Shown here in pieces: positions 1-13,700 of a DNA stretch of 64,000 bases. The notes below the pieces were generated by a model. It was not told the DNA's origin. It was given only the letters and a program-made list of their open reading frames with translations, and did no database searches. Position 1 is the first letter of the stretch. Each line of letters starts with the position of its first letter. The stretch comes from Dirofilaria immitis (Eukaryota; Nematoda; Chromadorea; Rhabditida; Onchocercidae): NCBI GenBank assembly GCA_024305405.1, contig JAKNDB010000087.1, forward strand, positions 2,108,001 through 2,172,000, given 5' to 3'. Both the position numbers and the translations under genes were made by a program.

Positions 1-1
1 G

Positions 2-3000
2 CAACAGCAGCCGCATCTAGCGGTTAGCTTACCTCAGTTTCTTTGTTTTCCAGTAAGTTGAGTATACGCTTTTACCATCTTCGATTTATCAAGTAATGCA
101 ATCTAAATTTTACGTCATGTTTAATTTGGTCAAATAAATCGTCTTTGTATTGAAAGCTATCGAACTCGGAGTGAAGAGGAGTCTTTTTTGATTCGAAGTC
201 ATTTCACTCTAGCTGTTTTCCTCCATTCGCGACCATTCAGTGCAATGCTTTATCGTTTAAATCACACTGTATAAATGACTGTAATTCGATTGTACCAAAG
301 CAAATTTGTTTTCAAACTTTCCCGTCATCGGCTACGTTGTCATACCATTTGTAGTTATTATCCATGCTGAAAATGGCATCGTGTGATATCATCTCTGAAT
401 AAAAAGGAAACGAATAGGAAGTACATGGTGCATGATATTGAATTTTTATTAGATGTAATTTTTTTTTCTCATCTTTATTGATTATTTGACATTCATATAA
501 TTGTTTAGAATCTTCATCAACAACAACAACAACAACAACAACAACAGCAATACCTGGCATCTAACTTGTATCAACAGTCTTCTCCAGCGACTACGCTTTG
601 CTCACCACAACAAGCCAATATCGCGGCTCAGCAGCTGAATTCATTATACGGTGCTGCCACTGGTACATTTCCAATTTCATGCGAATCATCGATACTTTCT
701 ACACAACAAGTGCGTTTAATTATTATTGAATTGTAGTTCCCTGCAAAAAAAACAGAATTAGTGCATTCATTTTAAGGAGAATTAATCATCTATACTGCCT
801 TAAAATTGTTAGTTATAATCTTAATTACTAAAGAAACAATTTTAAAAAGTTCAAATCCAGTTTTATAGACCATATATAAATTTGAATAAGTACCAGCTAT
901 TCTAGATGACTAGTCAACCGGGAATATATCAGACTGAAGTCGGACAACGCCAACAAGATGCTAAACAATCGTTAAAACAGAAAGTATCGCAGCAACATTT
1001 ACAACAACAACAGCAAATAAAGACTTATGCTGGTCTACCGGCTGCATCAGTTATTGCCGTAAGTTCATGCTTAGATATTTCTCGTACTTTTTGATATTTT
1101 ATTGATTGGTTCTGAAATTTTCTGCAATATTATAGAAGTGTCCTATGGCTCAATTCATTACATTAATTATTGGTTGTGGAAAGATTGATGATTAATTATC
1201 TAACAAATACTGTATGTTTGGTAACTGGCTTATGAGATAGCTGTCATTAATCACTATGTGAAGAGTAATGCCAATTATCAAGCGATCAATCTATTTTACA
1301 TTAAGCTTAAATATTTTTGATTAAGTAGTTATAGTTGGTTCGTAGATATAAGATCTTATTTTATATGTTTTATATTTATTTTATTATTTCTTAACCTCTT
1401 CATTATCGTTTTAACGTGAAAACAAACTGAATAAATCAGATTTCATAGGAAAAAGGAAAAATTATATCCAATTTTCTGTTATCATCCTATGACCTAATAT
1501 AATCAAATCCTGTTTTTATTTATAGCGATATCCAGTCATGTGGCAAGGAATAATTGCATTAAAAACAAACGAAACCCGTGTGCAAATGCATAAGGTAATC
1601 AATTTTAGATTGAATTACAAAAACCATGTTGATAATCGTAATTAATAAATGGCTATTTATCACATTTTATATCTAATATGATCTGCTGGAAGCAGGATAA
1701 ATTTTGGAAGAATGTAAAGTGTGGTAATTTCGTTAAAAAGTTTCATTACAATAATCTGTTTGATGGATATGATGGATATACGATGATGATAATGATATTA
1801 ATTCATTAGTAATTCATATGATTTCACCAAATCTTAATGAGAAAATTGTCGAATTGACAAAAACTTTGCATATTTTATGAACAAATAGTCAATGAATGGA
1901 TTTCTTTAGATTGGAGGTAATGCTGAAATGTGCAAACGTTCATTAGATCAATTTACAACAACATCAAATCATATGCCGCTGATAAGAATTAATCAAAGAA
2001 TGCGTATGGAAGCTAGTCAACTTGAAAGTATGCAAATGCTTCTCATTCGATTAAATTAGATGTTTCAAGTTTTATTATTTTATTGAAAGTTTAATTTGGT
2101 TATTGTTTGGGACGAAAATTAAGTGAATATTTGGTCAACGAAAGCATTGACATAAATATTTTTTAATTCTTTGCAATGTTATTAGATCAACACACAGTGT
2201 TTGGTAACCAGTTTCAATTGACCAAATATTCACTTAATTTCTTTATCTTACATAAAGGCAACTAAATTGTCCCAACTATCAGAATAAATAAAAATGAGGT
2301 TCCAAATAAAGCTAAATAAAATAAGAAGATAGTTTTCTGTTTTTATTTATTTTTCGAATTTTTTTGATTCTTATTTAGAGCATGATGGTTTTTCTATTGT
2401 AGGTGTTCAATGTAAAATGATGGATGAGCATTCGTATATTGCGTTGATATGTCTTTCATGTGGTCCAAGCAAAGAAGATATCAAAAATCAGTCTGAACTT
2501 CTCAAAGAACGTTTCGTTGATTATTTAGAATCAAAGCAGGCTGCTGGAATATGCAATGTTGGCAATGAGGTAGAATTTTTAATGATTTCGATAAATTATG
2601 TGCTTTAATAGTATTTAATACTGTTGAACTATTCTTTTTCCTCTATATACATATGATCTAGAATATCGCTTTCAGGATATTTATTTAGATTTTTGTGTCA
2701 TATTTTATTTATGAAACGGGGAAAGTTTTATCAGTATTATAAAAGAAAGTAGTGTCCGGATCCCAGTTTAGCTTTTCAAGTGCAACATTTCCCATTATTT
2801 TCGAAATTTTTATTTCGATCCTTTTTTTGTATATAGGGTAGTAATTACATTCGTTGAGTGATTCATCCAGTAAGTTTAATTGCAAAGTTCCATAATCTCT
2901 TACGAAAGATTCCTATAATTACGAGAGAGATTTTCATTTGGAATGTGTTCATTAAGATACTTGTTTAGACAAAATAACTGGCATACCTGATTGCTGTAAT

Positions 3001-3220
3001 ATAGAGATTGTTTTGTTAATTCTAAGTTGTGTGCCTAATACATTATCTATAATAGATTCATCGATTTCAGCAGAATCCGATACCTAATACTATCGTGCAC
3101 ATCTTCCCACCATGTGATTTTGCTTCTGCATTTCTGCAGAAGAATAGTCCGGATTTGCTGGAAATATTCAGGCAACAGAAAGCTAGCTATCTATTCGTCG
3201 TAATTACATCTGCTAATTAG
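2..3220 (+). CDS. spen: SPEN/DIN-1-type transcriptional corepressor, C-terminal SPOC domain (5' truncated by window edge)
   Basis: Seven phase-compatible exons: 2-52, 509-709, 906-1058, 1526-1594, 1910-2027, 2403-2569, 3071-3220 (TAG). The first three encode a Gln-rich linker, including 11 consecutive Gln (CAA-rich, 518-550). The last four form a SPOC domain: the opening WQG-IALK strand, then ALICLSCGPS, the hallmark YLESKQAAGI, and VHIFPPCDFA before the stop, matching the C-terminus of Split ends/SHARP and C. elegans DIN-1. In that family SPOC binds phosphorylated tails of SMRT/NCoR or Pol II and recruits corepressor complexes in the nucleus. RNA-recognition motifs would lie upstream, outside the window. 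The arginine and tyrosine used for phosphopeptide binding could not be assigned with certainty. All splice phases add up (909 coding nt) with no frameshift. The family call is firm; which SPEN-family member is inference. Confidence 0.88.
509..709 (+). repeat. Exonic CAA/CAG tract coding polyglutamine
   Basis: Nine CAA codons, one CAG and one CAA (518-550) encode 11 glutamines near the start of this SPEN exon; Gln, Ala and Ser dominate the remainder. Such tracts are length-polymorphic and are typical of corepressor linkers. The reverse strand reads as a run of valines, which is only the antisense of the tract. Confidence 0.85.
2116..2240. repeat. 23-bp perfect inverted repeat in a SPEN intron
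   Basis: Arms at 2116-2138 and 2218-2240 are exact reverse complements (left arm begins AAATTAAGTGAATATTTGG) separated by 79 bp. It lies in the intron 2028-2402. It could be a small fold-back element or an RNA hairpin; no coding content was seen. Confidence 0.8.
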
Positions 3221-4080
3221 TCTCATTGAAATAAGTGTAGTCCTCATCATATTAAAATGTCAATCTTCAAACATATTGATCAATGAGGAAGAAAATTTGG
3301 GAAAAACAGAGAAATTATAGTATATTGATCTCAGATGTATACTCTAATGCATTCAGTGTTTTATTTTCCGGAAAATATTTCTCGTTAGTATGAAAGTTTG
3401 TTTCTCTTTGATTTCTGTTCATGTTTATCTGGGAAATTCTTGAGTCTTTTGTTCATGTGAAAAATTGTTGGTTGGTCGTATAATAGTGCGGTATAGAGAC
3501 TTGTTTCTGAGAACGTTTGAGCTGCATATTTAAAGAGAGGGCTTAAATAGTTTGTTACCTAGCTAAGTATATCTCCGTGAATGATTTTTGTGAAATCAAA
3601 TTCGTTATATCTTATTTTCGCCATGTATGTATGTCATGATCATTGATGCAGCAAACAATATTTTCACATTATACCGATTTACGCATTTTTATCAACCATT
3701 TAGGAAGTGTTTTTAACTTTTGGTTTCAAATGATGCTGGAAGAGATTCAGAAATCGAGACATTTTACAAAATTTTCCTTCATATGTGTCTTGGTACTTTT
3801 CCACCGTATCCTAAACCGGTTTTTTTTGTTTTTTGTTTTCCTTCACTAATCTTTTTTCTTCCGGCTCTGAAATTTGGTTGTTACGGTTAAGTATTCTGTA
3901 TTTTTATTATTAGAATTTTTGACATCATAATAATTGATGCTATTGTTGTTCTGTTAATTGAACTGTGTTCATTTCTGAAGTAGTGATTGTACAACTACAT
4001 TTATTTGAATTTTTTTAAAGTATTGATTAATTTATTTTTTCATTGTTACTGCTACTACTAATATTTTTCCTCTGTACATT

Positions 4081-4086
4081 AATAAA
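4081..4086 (+). terminator. Candidate polyadenylation signal for the SPEN gene
   Basis: Canonical AATAAA in a T-rich stretch 860 nt after the SPOC stop codon. Such hexamers are common in AT-rich DNA, so this is only a candidate. Confidence 0.3.
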
Positions 4087-6454
4087 ACATGCTGACGATT
4101 CATGTGTGGTCCGTTTCTGGATGGAAAATCAGCTGTTTCAAAAAATTGTATGTGTCATCTTTCATAAAAGCAAATACTAATTTAGATGTATTTAAATTTT
4201 ATTGGTCATTTGAATTTTATTGGTCGTATCAACAATTTCATTATGCTAAAATTCCCCTAGAGAGATAGTTATATTCATAAGTGGACCACTGAATCTTCGC
4301 ATTATATTGGTTTCATAAATTGTGCATATACTTTCAATGAAAAGAAAAGGAGGATGTTTTTGAAATTTGGTATGGGAGATTATGTTTTCCAGGTAGTTCT
4401 TGTAAAGTACATAACTCGAAATCGAGGAGGGATTCATAAATTATCCATCATCTTGTTTCAATGTAACATTTCATGTTGTTCGTGTTACTGTTGTGATTAT
4501 AGAAAACTGAAATTTGTATATTAGGTCATAATGCAGTACATAATGAAAAGCTTTTATTATGTATATATTTGTATGCTAGAAGCGCGTACTGCTGCTATCA
4601 AAACAAGTAAGTGGTTACCCAGAATGATTTTAATGAACTTCATTAGCGCATCATCAGTTAAATTGGGATGGTCGTCAAGTCGGTACTTCTATCAGAAAAG
4701 TCGTTTTGAAATGGGTTGTCGAAGAGAACAATATCGATAGCAGTTTATTGACGAATATAGGATATAGATGTAGAGATTTTTTTTCGTTCTTGTATTGATT
4801 TCTTTCCCAGTCCCGGGATTAATTTATGTATTGCGAGTTGTTTTCATCTTGAACGATTTTCTTTTTCATAATCAATATATTTTTATACTTTCCTGATTGG
4901 TTCTTTTGATAACATGATAAGTAAAAATGAATGTATGCATACTTCAGATGCTTGTATTCTAAACAATATCGATGAGCAATTCTAGCAAACACTAACAATG
5001 AAAACGTGATATTTTAATTTTTAATTACAGCCAGGACAAATTAATATTTATAGTTGGTTAAACTCATATTTAGTTGAAGAATTTTTCTTGATTAGTGTTT
5101 TTTTATTTGTAAAATTTTGATTTCTTTGATTTCTAGAATTTGTGGTTTCGTGGTTTTGTAAGTTCTTTGAAATATGCAGTTGTTATGTCCATTTGTTAGT
5201 TAGTTTATTTGTTTATTTGTTTACAGTGAGAAAGCAAATGTTTATGTATGTATATTACTGAACAAACTCTTCATTTCTGTTTTTTAAATATATAAAATGA
5301 AAGAAAAACGGACAAATTGTATTATTGAAATATTTAATTTTTTTGTTGACATTTTTTACTTACATATTTCTATCATTTTTACTTGTTTTGCGTATTTCAA
5401 GCAAAATAAATTTAAAATATATGCGTTTATACGTTCTAAAATTTGAAATACATCCTCGATTTATAACTGGTTTTTTAGCAAGAGTACTTTACCGAAGATT
5501 TCCCATTCCTGTTTATCATTAGCGCGGTAGGTGACAGTTATTTTATTAACATTTTTGAGTAGAATGTTTGTGGCTATTCCGAAATCGGCAATTGTTTAAA
5601 TTCCTTAAACTGCAATCAATCAATTTATAATCAATCAATTTATCCGTTTACATTCATACAAATCCGTAATTCGGATATCGAAGTTGCCTGTCCATTAAGT
5701 TCAGACAAGTAGAAAATATCCAGAACAAAAGAGATGAGTATTATATAGTCTTAAATCATAGTTGTGGAAAAAACAGTTTGATGATTTTACACATCATGCG
5801 ACCGTTGTTGTGACGGTCTGACAGGATGATTTTGGCTATAATTGTTCGATTTGTCTTAATTGTTTCATTTGTTAACTGGGCGTGTTCTTGAATATTTAGG
5901 CCAATATTTTACATTTCATTTTTTATTTCTTGTAATTCACTAAAACCAAATGGCGATGAAAATTGAATGAGTTTGATTGTCGATAAACAATTCAATAATT
6001 TCATAAATCTTAGATTCTTCATCATATCATAATCATTATATTCTTGGTTTTAACTATGCTGCTATTAAATTAAATAGTGATCAATAGAATGACTATTCGT
6101 CATTAATTTATCAACCTAATCTTAAATCTTTTACTTATTTGTTCCGTGATATTTAGAATCAATATTTTATATTTCATTTTTTTCATTGTCATCTATCAAG
6201 AATTATTCGATTATTCTTTTTGCTTTTCCCATTTTATGTATCATTTCAAGCAGTTAACAGCAGCTATCACTTCAGATATTTCAGACGAAATTTTGGATAA
6301 TAGGTCATTGGCTTTTTAGGCTATTGGACAAGATATGCTTAATGATTTATATTAAAAAAAAAATACAACTTTTATGGAATAATATACTTTTCGCCCTATT
6401 CATCGACCTTAATTATCAAACAATTTAATAAAGTTTATAGCAAGCATATTTATG

Positions 6455-6462
6455 AATTTCAG
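6455..6462 (+). promoter_or_regulatory. Putative spliced-leader trans-splice acceptor upstream of DERA
   Basis: The sequence GAATTTCAG, typical of nematode 3' splice sites, ends 8 nt before the ATG at 6471 and has no upstream exon of its own. This fits trans-splicing of SL1 to the mRNA. No RNA evidence is available here. Confidence 0.45.
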
Positions 6463-6470
6463 CAATAATA

Positions 6471-9400
6471 ATGGAAGAAGATTTTATTGCCGAACAATTA
6501 AACAACATAAATGATGATATACGTTTTCTAGATTTATCTATGATAACAACTATGATCGATACTGTAAGACAACGTACTCAATCAATGGTTCATATTGTAA
6601 GTTAAAAAATAAATCGATTTTAAAATGTATCATGAAATTATTTGAATTTATTTATCTGTAGTTTTTTTGCAATTTTATTAATTTTCGATTTTTTTCTTAT
6701 CATCTCTATGATTATCATTATTTATTCGGTAAAGATAAGGAAAATAAGGAATTTACTAAAAACAGAAAATATAAGCTATTGATGAGCCGCTATTGATAAT
6801 AGATAGGAGTTGCTGCTTTTCTCTTTATTCGAATAATATTGGATTTTATGGAATCCTGGTGCATTCTTTGTCCGATGCTATCCACTTAAACTAATAATGA
6901 TGGACGATCAATTAAAGATTACTGTAAATCATTTTAAGTATATTTCAGGATGTTGTTTCTATTTTCAGGAAGATCAGTTATTAAAGCTAATTTCATGCAT
7001 CGATTTAACCAGTCTAAATAGCGATGATACAGACGATGTGATAAATCATCTTATTGATAAAGCTATCTTACCATATCCTGCAGTTCGTTATTTATCAAAA
7101 AACTGAAATCTTTCTTACGATACGGTTTTCGAAGCAAATGCTATTAGAGCGAAAGTTTTCAAGCAGTTCAATTTTCAAGATTCTAATGAGATGAATCATA
7201 CTGGGATGGTGAGTTGGTGGAAGCGAAAAAGGGGCTTGTCGTAGTAGATGTCAAACTATTAAGCCATCAGATATGCAAATCGAGTAATCTCAGATTTCCA
7301 ATGCTCTTTAAATTAATTCAAACTTTAAGTGTTAAATCTAATCGGTTTTTCTGAATCAAGTGATACATAATTTCTGTTTTATTAACAGTTCACTTTCATT
7401 TAAGAAACCAGAAACGAAATGTGCTGCTGTCTGTGTCTATCCGGCAAGAGTTGCTGGTGCTAAACGTTATCTGCATTCGAAATATCAGCAACAATCGTTA
7501 ACTATATGTTCAGGTATATCTTAAGTATTCTTATGTACTATGATAAAGCATATGAATCTCTTGAAACATTTTCTGCTATACATTCTTACGCCATTGAAAA
7601 TGACGATACATACATATACCACTGAGGATAATATAGATATTAAATCATATATCTTTGTTTTATATTATTATTCACTGATCTAAATTTCTAATCATTCTTA
7701 ATAATTGCAAATTCTGAGAAGTCTGTTGCAAATGGTTCTTGTATCAGTAAATTGTTGCAGTGGCAGCAGGTTTTCCATCAGGACAGTATCGAATTGAATC
7801 GAAAATATTGGAAGTGAAATTGGCAATGGAAGATGGTGCCGATGAAATTGATGTTGTCATCAGTCGTGATGCTGCAATAGAATACGATTGGAAACGTGTG
7901 TGTTGTTTTTAGTAAAAGTCTTGCACTTTATTTATTTATTTTAAATTGATCTAGATTGAATTCATATATGTTTTAGATTAATCAAGATTTAGTTTCATAT
8001 GTCTTTTAATATATTTGGTATAAGCTTCCTTAATATATGCATTGCAAAATAGAAGTAAGAAAAATAATACAGATGGGGCAAGTTTTATCTGAGCAAGCTA
8101 TGTAAATTAGTATTCTGCTTCAAGTTTGTATTTCAAATGCATTATTAGGTAGAAATGTCTCTTTTTCTCCTCAGTTTCTTGTGTCGAATTTTTGATTTCG
8201 AAGAAGCAAAATATATTTATATAGATTTCTTTAATTTTGAAATAATTGATAAGAAGATTACTGTTTGCACCTTGAAGTTCATAGTCCGTTTCTGTATAAC
8301 ATGTCATTTTTGCATAGAATTTTGTTTTTAAAGAAAATGAAAAAACTAATGAACTAAATATTGAGTGATTTAATAACTGCTCGGCAATTCCATATTTGTT
8401 TAATTTCTGTTTAAAAAAAAAAAAGGAAAAAGCATATAATTCGAAATAACCTTTAACTTAATCAGTTAAACTAATAGTTAACAGCGCACTTTATGTACTT
8501 TGAACAATTGCAATTTTCAGGTATATATAACGAAATAGCTGCTTTAAAAAGATGCTGTAGTTTGAACTGTATGAAAACAATCCTTGCAACAGGTGAATTA
8601 CAAAATGAGCAAGACATCTATCGTGCTAGTTGGACTGCAATGCTTGCAGGTAATTCCAATATTTGTCTTTATCATATCAAATATATATTTTTTTTAATGG
8701 TTTTACTCTCGAAATAGATTTTCGGTTCTATCGATACTTTTGGATTAACTTTTGGATAAAAGTAATTATTACTTTTTATATTTAAACATGCATTTTTTTG
8801 TATTTGTCACTTCTGTGCTTGTTTTTTGCATTCTAAGTATTTAAAAATGCGTGAAGAAATCTAAGATTTGAATAATAATCATCCAAAAGCTTAGAATTAT
8901 CAGAAATATTGATGTGCTTGATTACTTGAATTGTTTCATCGTGATTTGAGACATTTTTATTATAATGCTGGAATTTTTAAGAATGCTGGAGCATTTTTAT
9001 GATCTCAAAATTCATCTGATGATCTTTGTTCATGAGTAAAGATTTTTATTCTCCTGAATGCCTTACTTATTCAATTTAGGCAGTAAGATATTCTTTAATG
9101 AGGTAGGTGATTTATTTGTCTGTTAAGTTATTATCTCTGATCATTTTAAAATGAACTGTACTATGATAATGAGAATAAATCAATGAATCAAATTTGTATA
9201 ATAGTTAGAATTTAAATTTTTTTAAGGTAGCGACTTTATTAAAACTTCAACGGGAAAAGAGAAAGTGAATGCAACATATGAAGCTGCCTACGTCATGTGT
9301 CATGCTATCAAACAATTTTATTCAATTACAGGTTACTTGTTCAATTTATTTATTGCAAAGAATTTACTCTTACACTTTATAACAAATCGTATACTTTTTC

Positions 9401-9803
9401 CTATATCATTTCTCCTGTTTTCCATCAACTTTGCAGTTAGAAACTTCTTTCTAATTAGTTTAACCGTAACTTGACTGGGAAGTTAGCTTTGGACACTATG
9501 AAATAACTTATTCGAATTCATGGCTTTTCTTATTCGATTCGAGGAAGGTTAGAAAGATGTTATAATAAAAATTAATTTTTCTTTTTTGAGGTAAAATTAA
9601 TCGATACAACGTCATTGAAGCACTTTCCAGGAAAGAAAGTCGGTTTCAAGGCAGCGGGAGGCATTAGATCAACGCAGGAAGCCTTGGGATATCAAGCTAT
9701 GGTGGAAGAAATTCTTGGTACGGAATGGCTTAAACCGAACTTGTTTCGTATTGGAGCAAGTAGTTTGTTAGATGATATTATCAAAAAACTGAATGAAGTG
9801 TAA
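6471..9803 (+). CDS. dera: Deoxyribose-phosphate aldolase (DERA/DeoC)
   Basis: It reversibly cleaves 2-deoxyribose-5-phosphate to glyceraldehyde-3-phosphate and acetaldehyde (deoxynucleoside catabolism, cytosol). Exons: 6471-6596, 6969-7082, 7405-7513, 7761-7895, 8521-8649, 9227-9331, 9631-9803 (TAA), about 295 aa against 318 in human. Visible signatures: IDLTSL near residue 57, CAAVCVYPAR, VAAGFPSGQ, the catalytic Asp in DEIDVVI, TILATGEL, the Schiff-base Lys in DFIKTSTGK (about residue 210) and the second active-site Lys in VGFKAAGGIR (about 246). All catalytic residues are present. The ATG fits the family start and follows a trans-splice-like acceptor. Weak point: the junction of exons 2 and 3. 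The donor at 7083 is poor, the model is about 9 residues short there, and an A6 run (7097-7102) just before an in-frame TGA may be undercalled. If so, the exon extends further and joins at 7389. Confidence 0.9.
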
Positions 9804-10747
9804 TCTCGGAGAAAAATTCCGGGAGTATTTTTTCTTCTAAGAAAATTTATCATCATTTCTTTTAGTCTTATCATATGAAAGTTGACATTGCCCTAGAGTT
9901 TCTAAATCTCTTTCATGGGATCGAAAAAATAATTAAAAGTTGCTATAGTTAGGCATTGGGAAAATTCAGCTGAAAATCAAGCTCGAGCATATTATATCTT
10001 GAAAATATCATATCTAAATTCTTATATTAATGTTGTGATGTGTTAAACTGCTTTATTTACATATCAGATGCCTTTAATTGTACCTACATTGCACAAATTT
10101 TTTTAGCAGCTTAAAAAATTTTTTTAGTAGCTTAAAGAAAATAAGAAACAGTCAGCAAATTTCTTTCAATTAAATTTGAGTTTGATTTTTGTAAAGATTA
10201 TTAAGTTTATTTTTTATTACCAATGCTCAGAATAGAAATCTATGATTACATCACTTATTTGTCTTATATTTCTTTTGATCGATTACTTTTATTTTATTAA
10301 ATTGTTTCAAATATAAATTTTTCCTTAAACAATCCCTAATATTGGATTATAATTCCGAGTAATTCTAATAAAAATTACAAAATCGTTTTTATTTTGCACT
10401 TTTGGCGTTAAAAAAGTGTTCCGGTCATTTATTTTATATATCGTTTAAATAAGTCATTTGAGCGCAAGTATTAGAGTGATGGAATTATAAATAGATATAA
10501 ACAAATAATCTGATCCCATATTCATATCAAGATTAGAATGAAAGTAAAATATGAATGTCAGAGAAAGCTGATATGTTGTTTTAGTGAATTGGTACAAGTT
10601 CAAGTAAAATCAAGTGGAATCATATGTATAGCAAATTTATATATCACAGCATTAAAATAAATGAATTATCTGTGATAAATGATATATTTTTTATGTTGTC
10701 ATAGAAAATGTGTTGTTATGAAGATAACTGTAAATTTCTTCCGGATA
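9804..10747. other. Intergenic, no gene seen
   Basis: AT-rich spacer between two + strand genes (DERA and PYROXD1). No splice-flanked open frame of note. The distance (944 bp) is large for a classical operon but not excluded in filarial nematodes. Confidence 0.6.
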
Positions 10748-13700
10748 ATGGCTTCTCCTTCATATGTAATAGTTGGTGGTGGAATTGCTGCCGTATCATG
10801 CGTGCAAGAATTACGAACTATCGATGATAAGGCTCGAATTATTGTCATATCAAACAGTCAACTAATTAAAACTATTGTTAATCAGCAGAAAGTAATCATT
10901 TCTCCGTCTTTAATTATTACATAATTCTTTTAGTGATAGGAAAATATGATCTTCCAATTCTCGGGCATATGTTATGTCTGATATTTTGGACAATTAAAAA
11001 CTTTTTAGATTGGTCAGTTGACGGAATTATTTGATGTTGCTGAGCAGCCAGTGACAAGTGTTTTTGTTGATCTCGATGTTATATTCGTGAGAGCAACCGT
11101 AACTCATTGGAACTGGGAGGACAAAGTGAGTTTCAATTATTCATTTATTGATTGGATGAAGCATCTTTCATTATTGATAGGAAAAAATTTTTGAAAATAA
11201 TTCACGCGAACGCGAACTTTTCACTTTTTATCAGTGACTAATTAGTTCGTATTTATTGATAAATGGTAAGTTTATAATTTTATTTGCGAGTAATAATAAA
11301 TTATAATCATAATGATCAGAATTAATAATTGGATTGAATGGTAATAAAAAGTTTGTTCCAGGAACTTATATTGGATAATGATCAGAGAATTACATACGAT
11401 AAGCTGTGTATAGCTACTGGAGGTCGGCCAAAAGTAAGAGTTTTAAATATTTTTCCTTTTATAGGCGATGAATGGACAGGACACTTTATTTTTAATGAGC
11501 AATATTGGGACTTTTTATTTATAGTGAACAATATTAGATGTTATAGACCAACTTTCAACATGCGTTATCCATTTCAATTAGAGACACGGAAACTGTGGAT
11601 CATTTGAGGAGTCGAATTAAAATGCAAAACGAGTGCTGGTAATTGGAAATGGTGGTATTGCAACGGAAATCGTGTAATTTTTATGAAACTGATTCATTTA
11701 TTGAACATTATTGTTTAAAATACCTCAACATATTGCTGATTAAATCATTTTATTTTGTCATAAAAATAAAAATAATGCTTCTCACTTTTAATTTCTTCGT
11801 TAAGTCATATATTTGCTTGTTTTAAGAACATCACTATACTTTCTTTTTTTTTTTTTTTTTTTAATAAAGATTGAATCGAGTTTATTGTCTAATTTTAATT
11901 ATTCAGGCATGAATTAAAAATATCGAGATTATCTGGGCTATACGTCATTCTTCAATTTCGGCAACATTTTTCGATGAGGGCGCTGCCGAATTCTTTAAAC
12001 CAATGCTCATATATGGTTACGGAAAAGGACAATCAAATAATGCAACGTCGAAAAGATACCGGTTTACTGTGGATAATGAAAAGGAAAGTGGTGTATTGGG
12101 TTGTGCTCTCGGACCCGAGTGGGCATCAACAGCCGATATTTCCGGAGCTCTTAATGCACGTTATAGCTTATAGCTTTTATGCATATTTTTCAATCAATTT
12201 AATCGATCATATATTTTGGTTTCCTGAGTTAGATTTTCTTTTTTTCATGACTTGCTTTTTATAAGGAACATATGTGCTTTGTCTATTAACAAGTTCTTTA
12301 GCTATTTCTTGACAAGAAATGACTTGGTTCAGCTTGAAATTGAATCAATTCTTCTTATTATTATTATGTTGTAATAGACGTTAAAAAGTTTTTTCATACT
12401 TATGGCCACGAAAAATAAATATTCAAGACGTAACCTAGAATCTACAAAACTTTTTTATTTATTTCACTGTATTTAATTTGCTCGCTATACACAATGCTGC
12501 TGATGATACATTGTTAAGGATCGACGAGTGCATGTAATTTATAAAGTCGAACTGAAAGGAATCGCATCCGAAGATGCCGTACATAATGTCACTAATCGCA
12601 ACGATGGTCTTAATTTTGCTAGTGGTTCATGGCCTTTGTATGTTGAATTGACCAATGGAGAAATAATTGGATGTGATTTAATGATTGAAGCTACTGGGGT
12701 CCAACCGAATTCAGATCTCTGGGCTCGCGATTGTCATCTGGTAAATTTTGGTATTTTTAAATATTACCCGGAAGACGGCAATTATTTATTTCTCATTTTT
12801 CTTTATTTCGATATCACTGGCAGATAGGTACTTAATTTATCAAATAATTGATCATTGAAATGATAAGTAAGTGATGAGAAATGTTTGTTATATACATATT
12901 ACGTCATTCAGTTAAATCTGGCAAATGATGGAGGAATAGTCGTAGACGAACATATGCTATCATCGGTTCAAGATGTGTACGCATGTGGCGATGTATGTAC
13001 CGCAAGTTGGCTTTGGGCAAAACACTGGATGCAGGTCATTTTGTTAATATTAAATTGAATTCACAATTTCAATATGTTGACAGTTTCGAATCATTTCTAT
13101 ACTAATTATATTTTTCTCCTTTCTTTATTAAAAATCCACTCAACCAATATGCATCCAAAAACAAATAGTTTTTCTTATATTAATCTCAATCATTCATCTA
13201 CAAATAAGGAATTCTGATAAATAATTAGTCTTATGAACTGGGGCATTAATGCTACTTAGCAGGAATAATTAATTGATTTGGTTTATAGATGAGGTTGTGG
13301 ACACAAGCACGTCAAATGGGTGCATATTGCGGTCGTGCAATGGTATTTGGAAATGCAATTTCACTTGATTTTTGTTTCGAAATGTTCACTCACGTGACAT
13401 CTTTCTTCGGATTCAAGGTTTGATTTTTGAATGAGAGAATTGAATTGCGAAGAAATGAAAGCCTTTCAATATTTTTGTGCTTTGGATTGATGTTTCTAAA
13501 AATTTAAAGCATTAGGTAATTTATTCTTCTTCCATTCGTGCTTCTATCAAATTTATTTCTTATAAAAATAAAGATTTTCTCCATTTCTTATATTTTTATT
13601 CTTTTTCATTTTTGTATTTTTAAATTCTATTGCATATGCAGGTAATATTTTGGGTCGTTTTAATGGCGAAGGTGTAGAAAAACCATTCCATATATTACTA

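Larger units (their letters stand above)
3221..6470. other. 3' UTR and intergenic stretch without a recognised gene
   Basis: This stretch is T-rich and holds only short open frames (for example at 3643, 4531 and 5325) whose translations are low-complexity and lack family features. An AATAAA lies at 4081-4086. The right end holds the likely 5' leader of the aldolase gene. Confidence 0.6.

Noticed and set aside
312..560. - strand frame with a polyvaline run
   Set aside because: It is the reverse complement of the CAA/CAG tract in the SPEN exon.
3643..3849. Short + strand frame in the 3' flank of SPEN
   Set aside because: Composition only reflects T-richness; no context supports a gene.
4531..4740. 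69-codon + strand frame
   Set aside because: Isolated, no splice partners and no family pattern.
5325..5522. Hydrophobic + strand frame after SPEN
   Set aside because: Phe/Leu/Ile-rich as expected from T-rich DNA, no splice or leader context and no recognisable similarity.
11974..12264. 96-codon + strand frame
   Set aside because: Shifted frame over a PYROXD1 exon; the other frame carries the conserved [10 protein letters not shown] and GPEW motifs.
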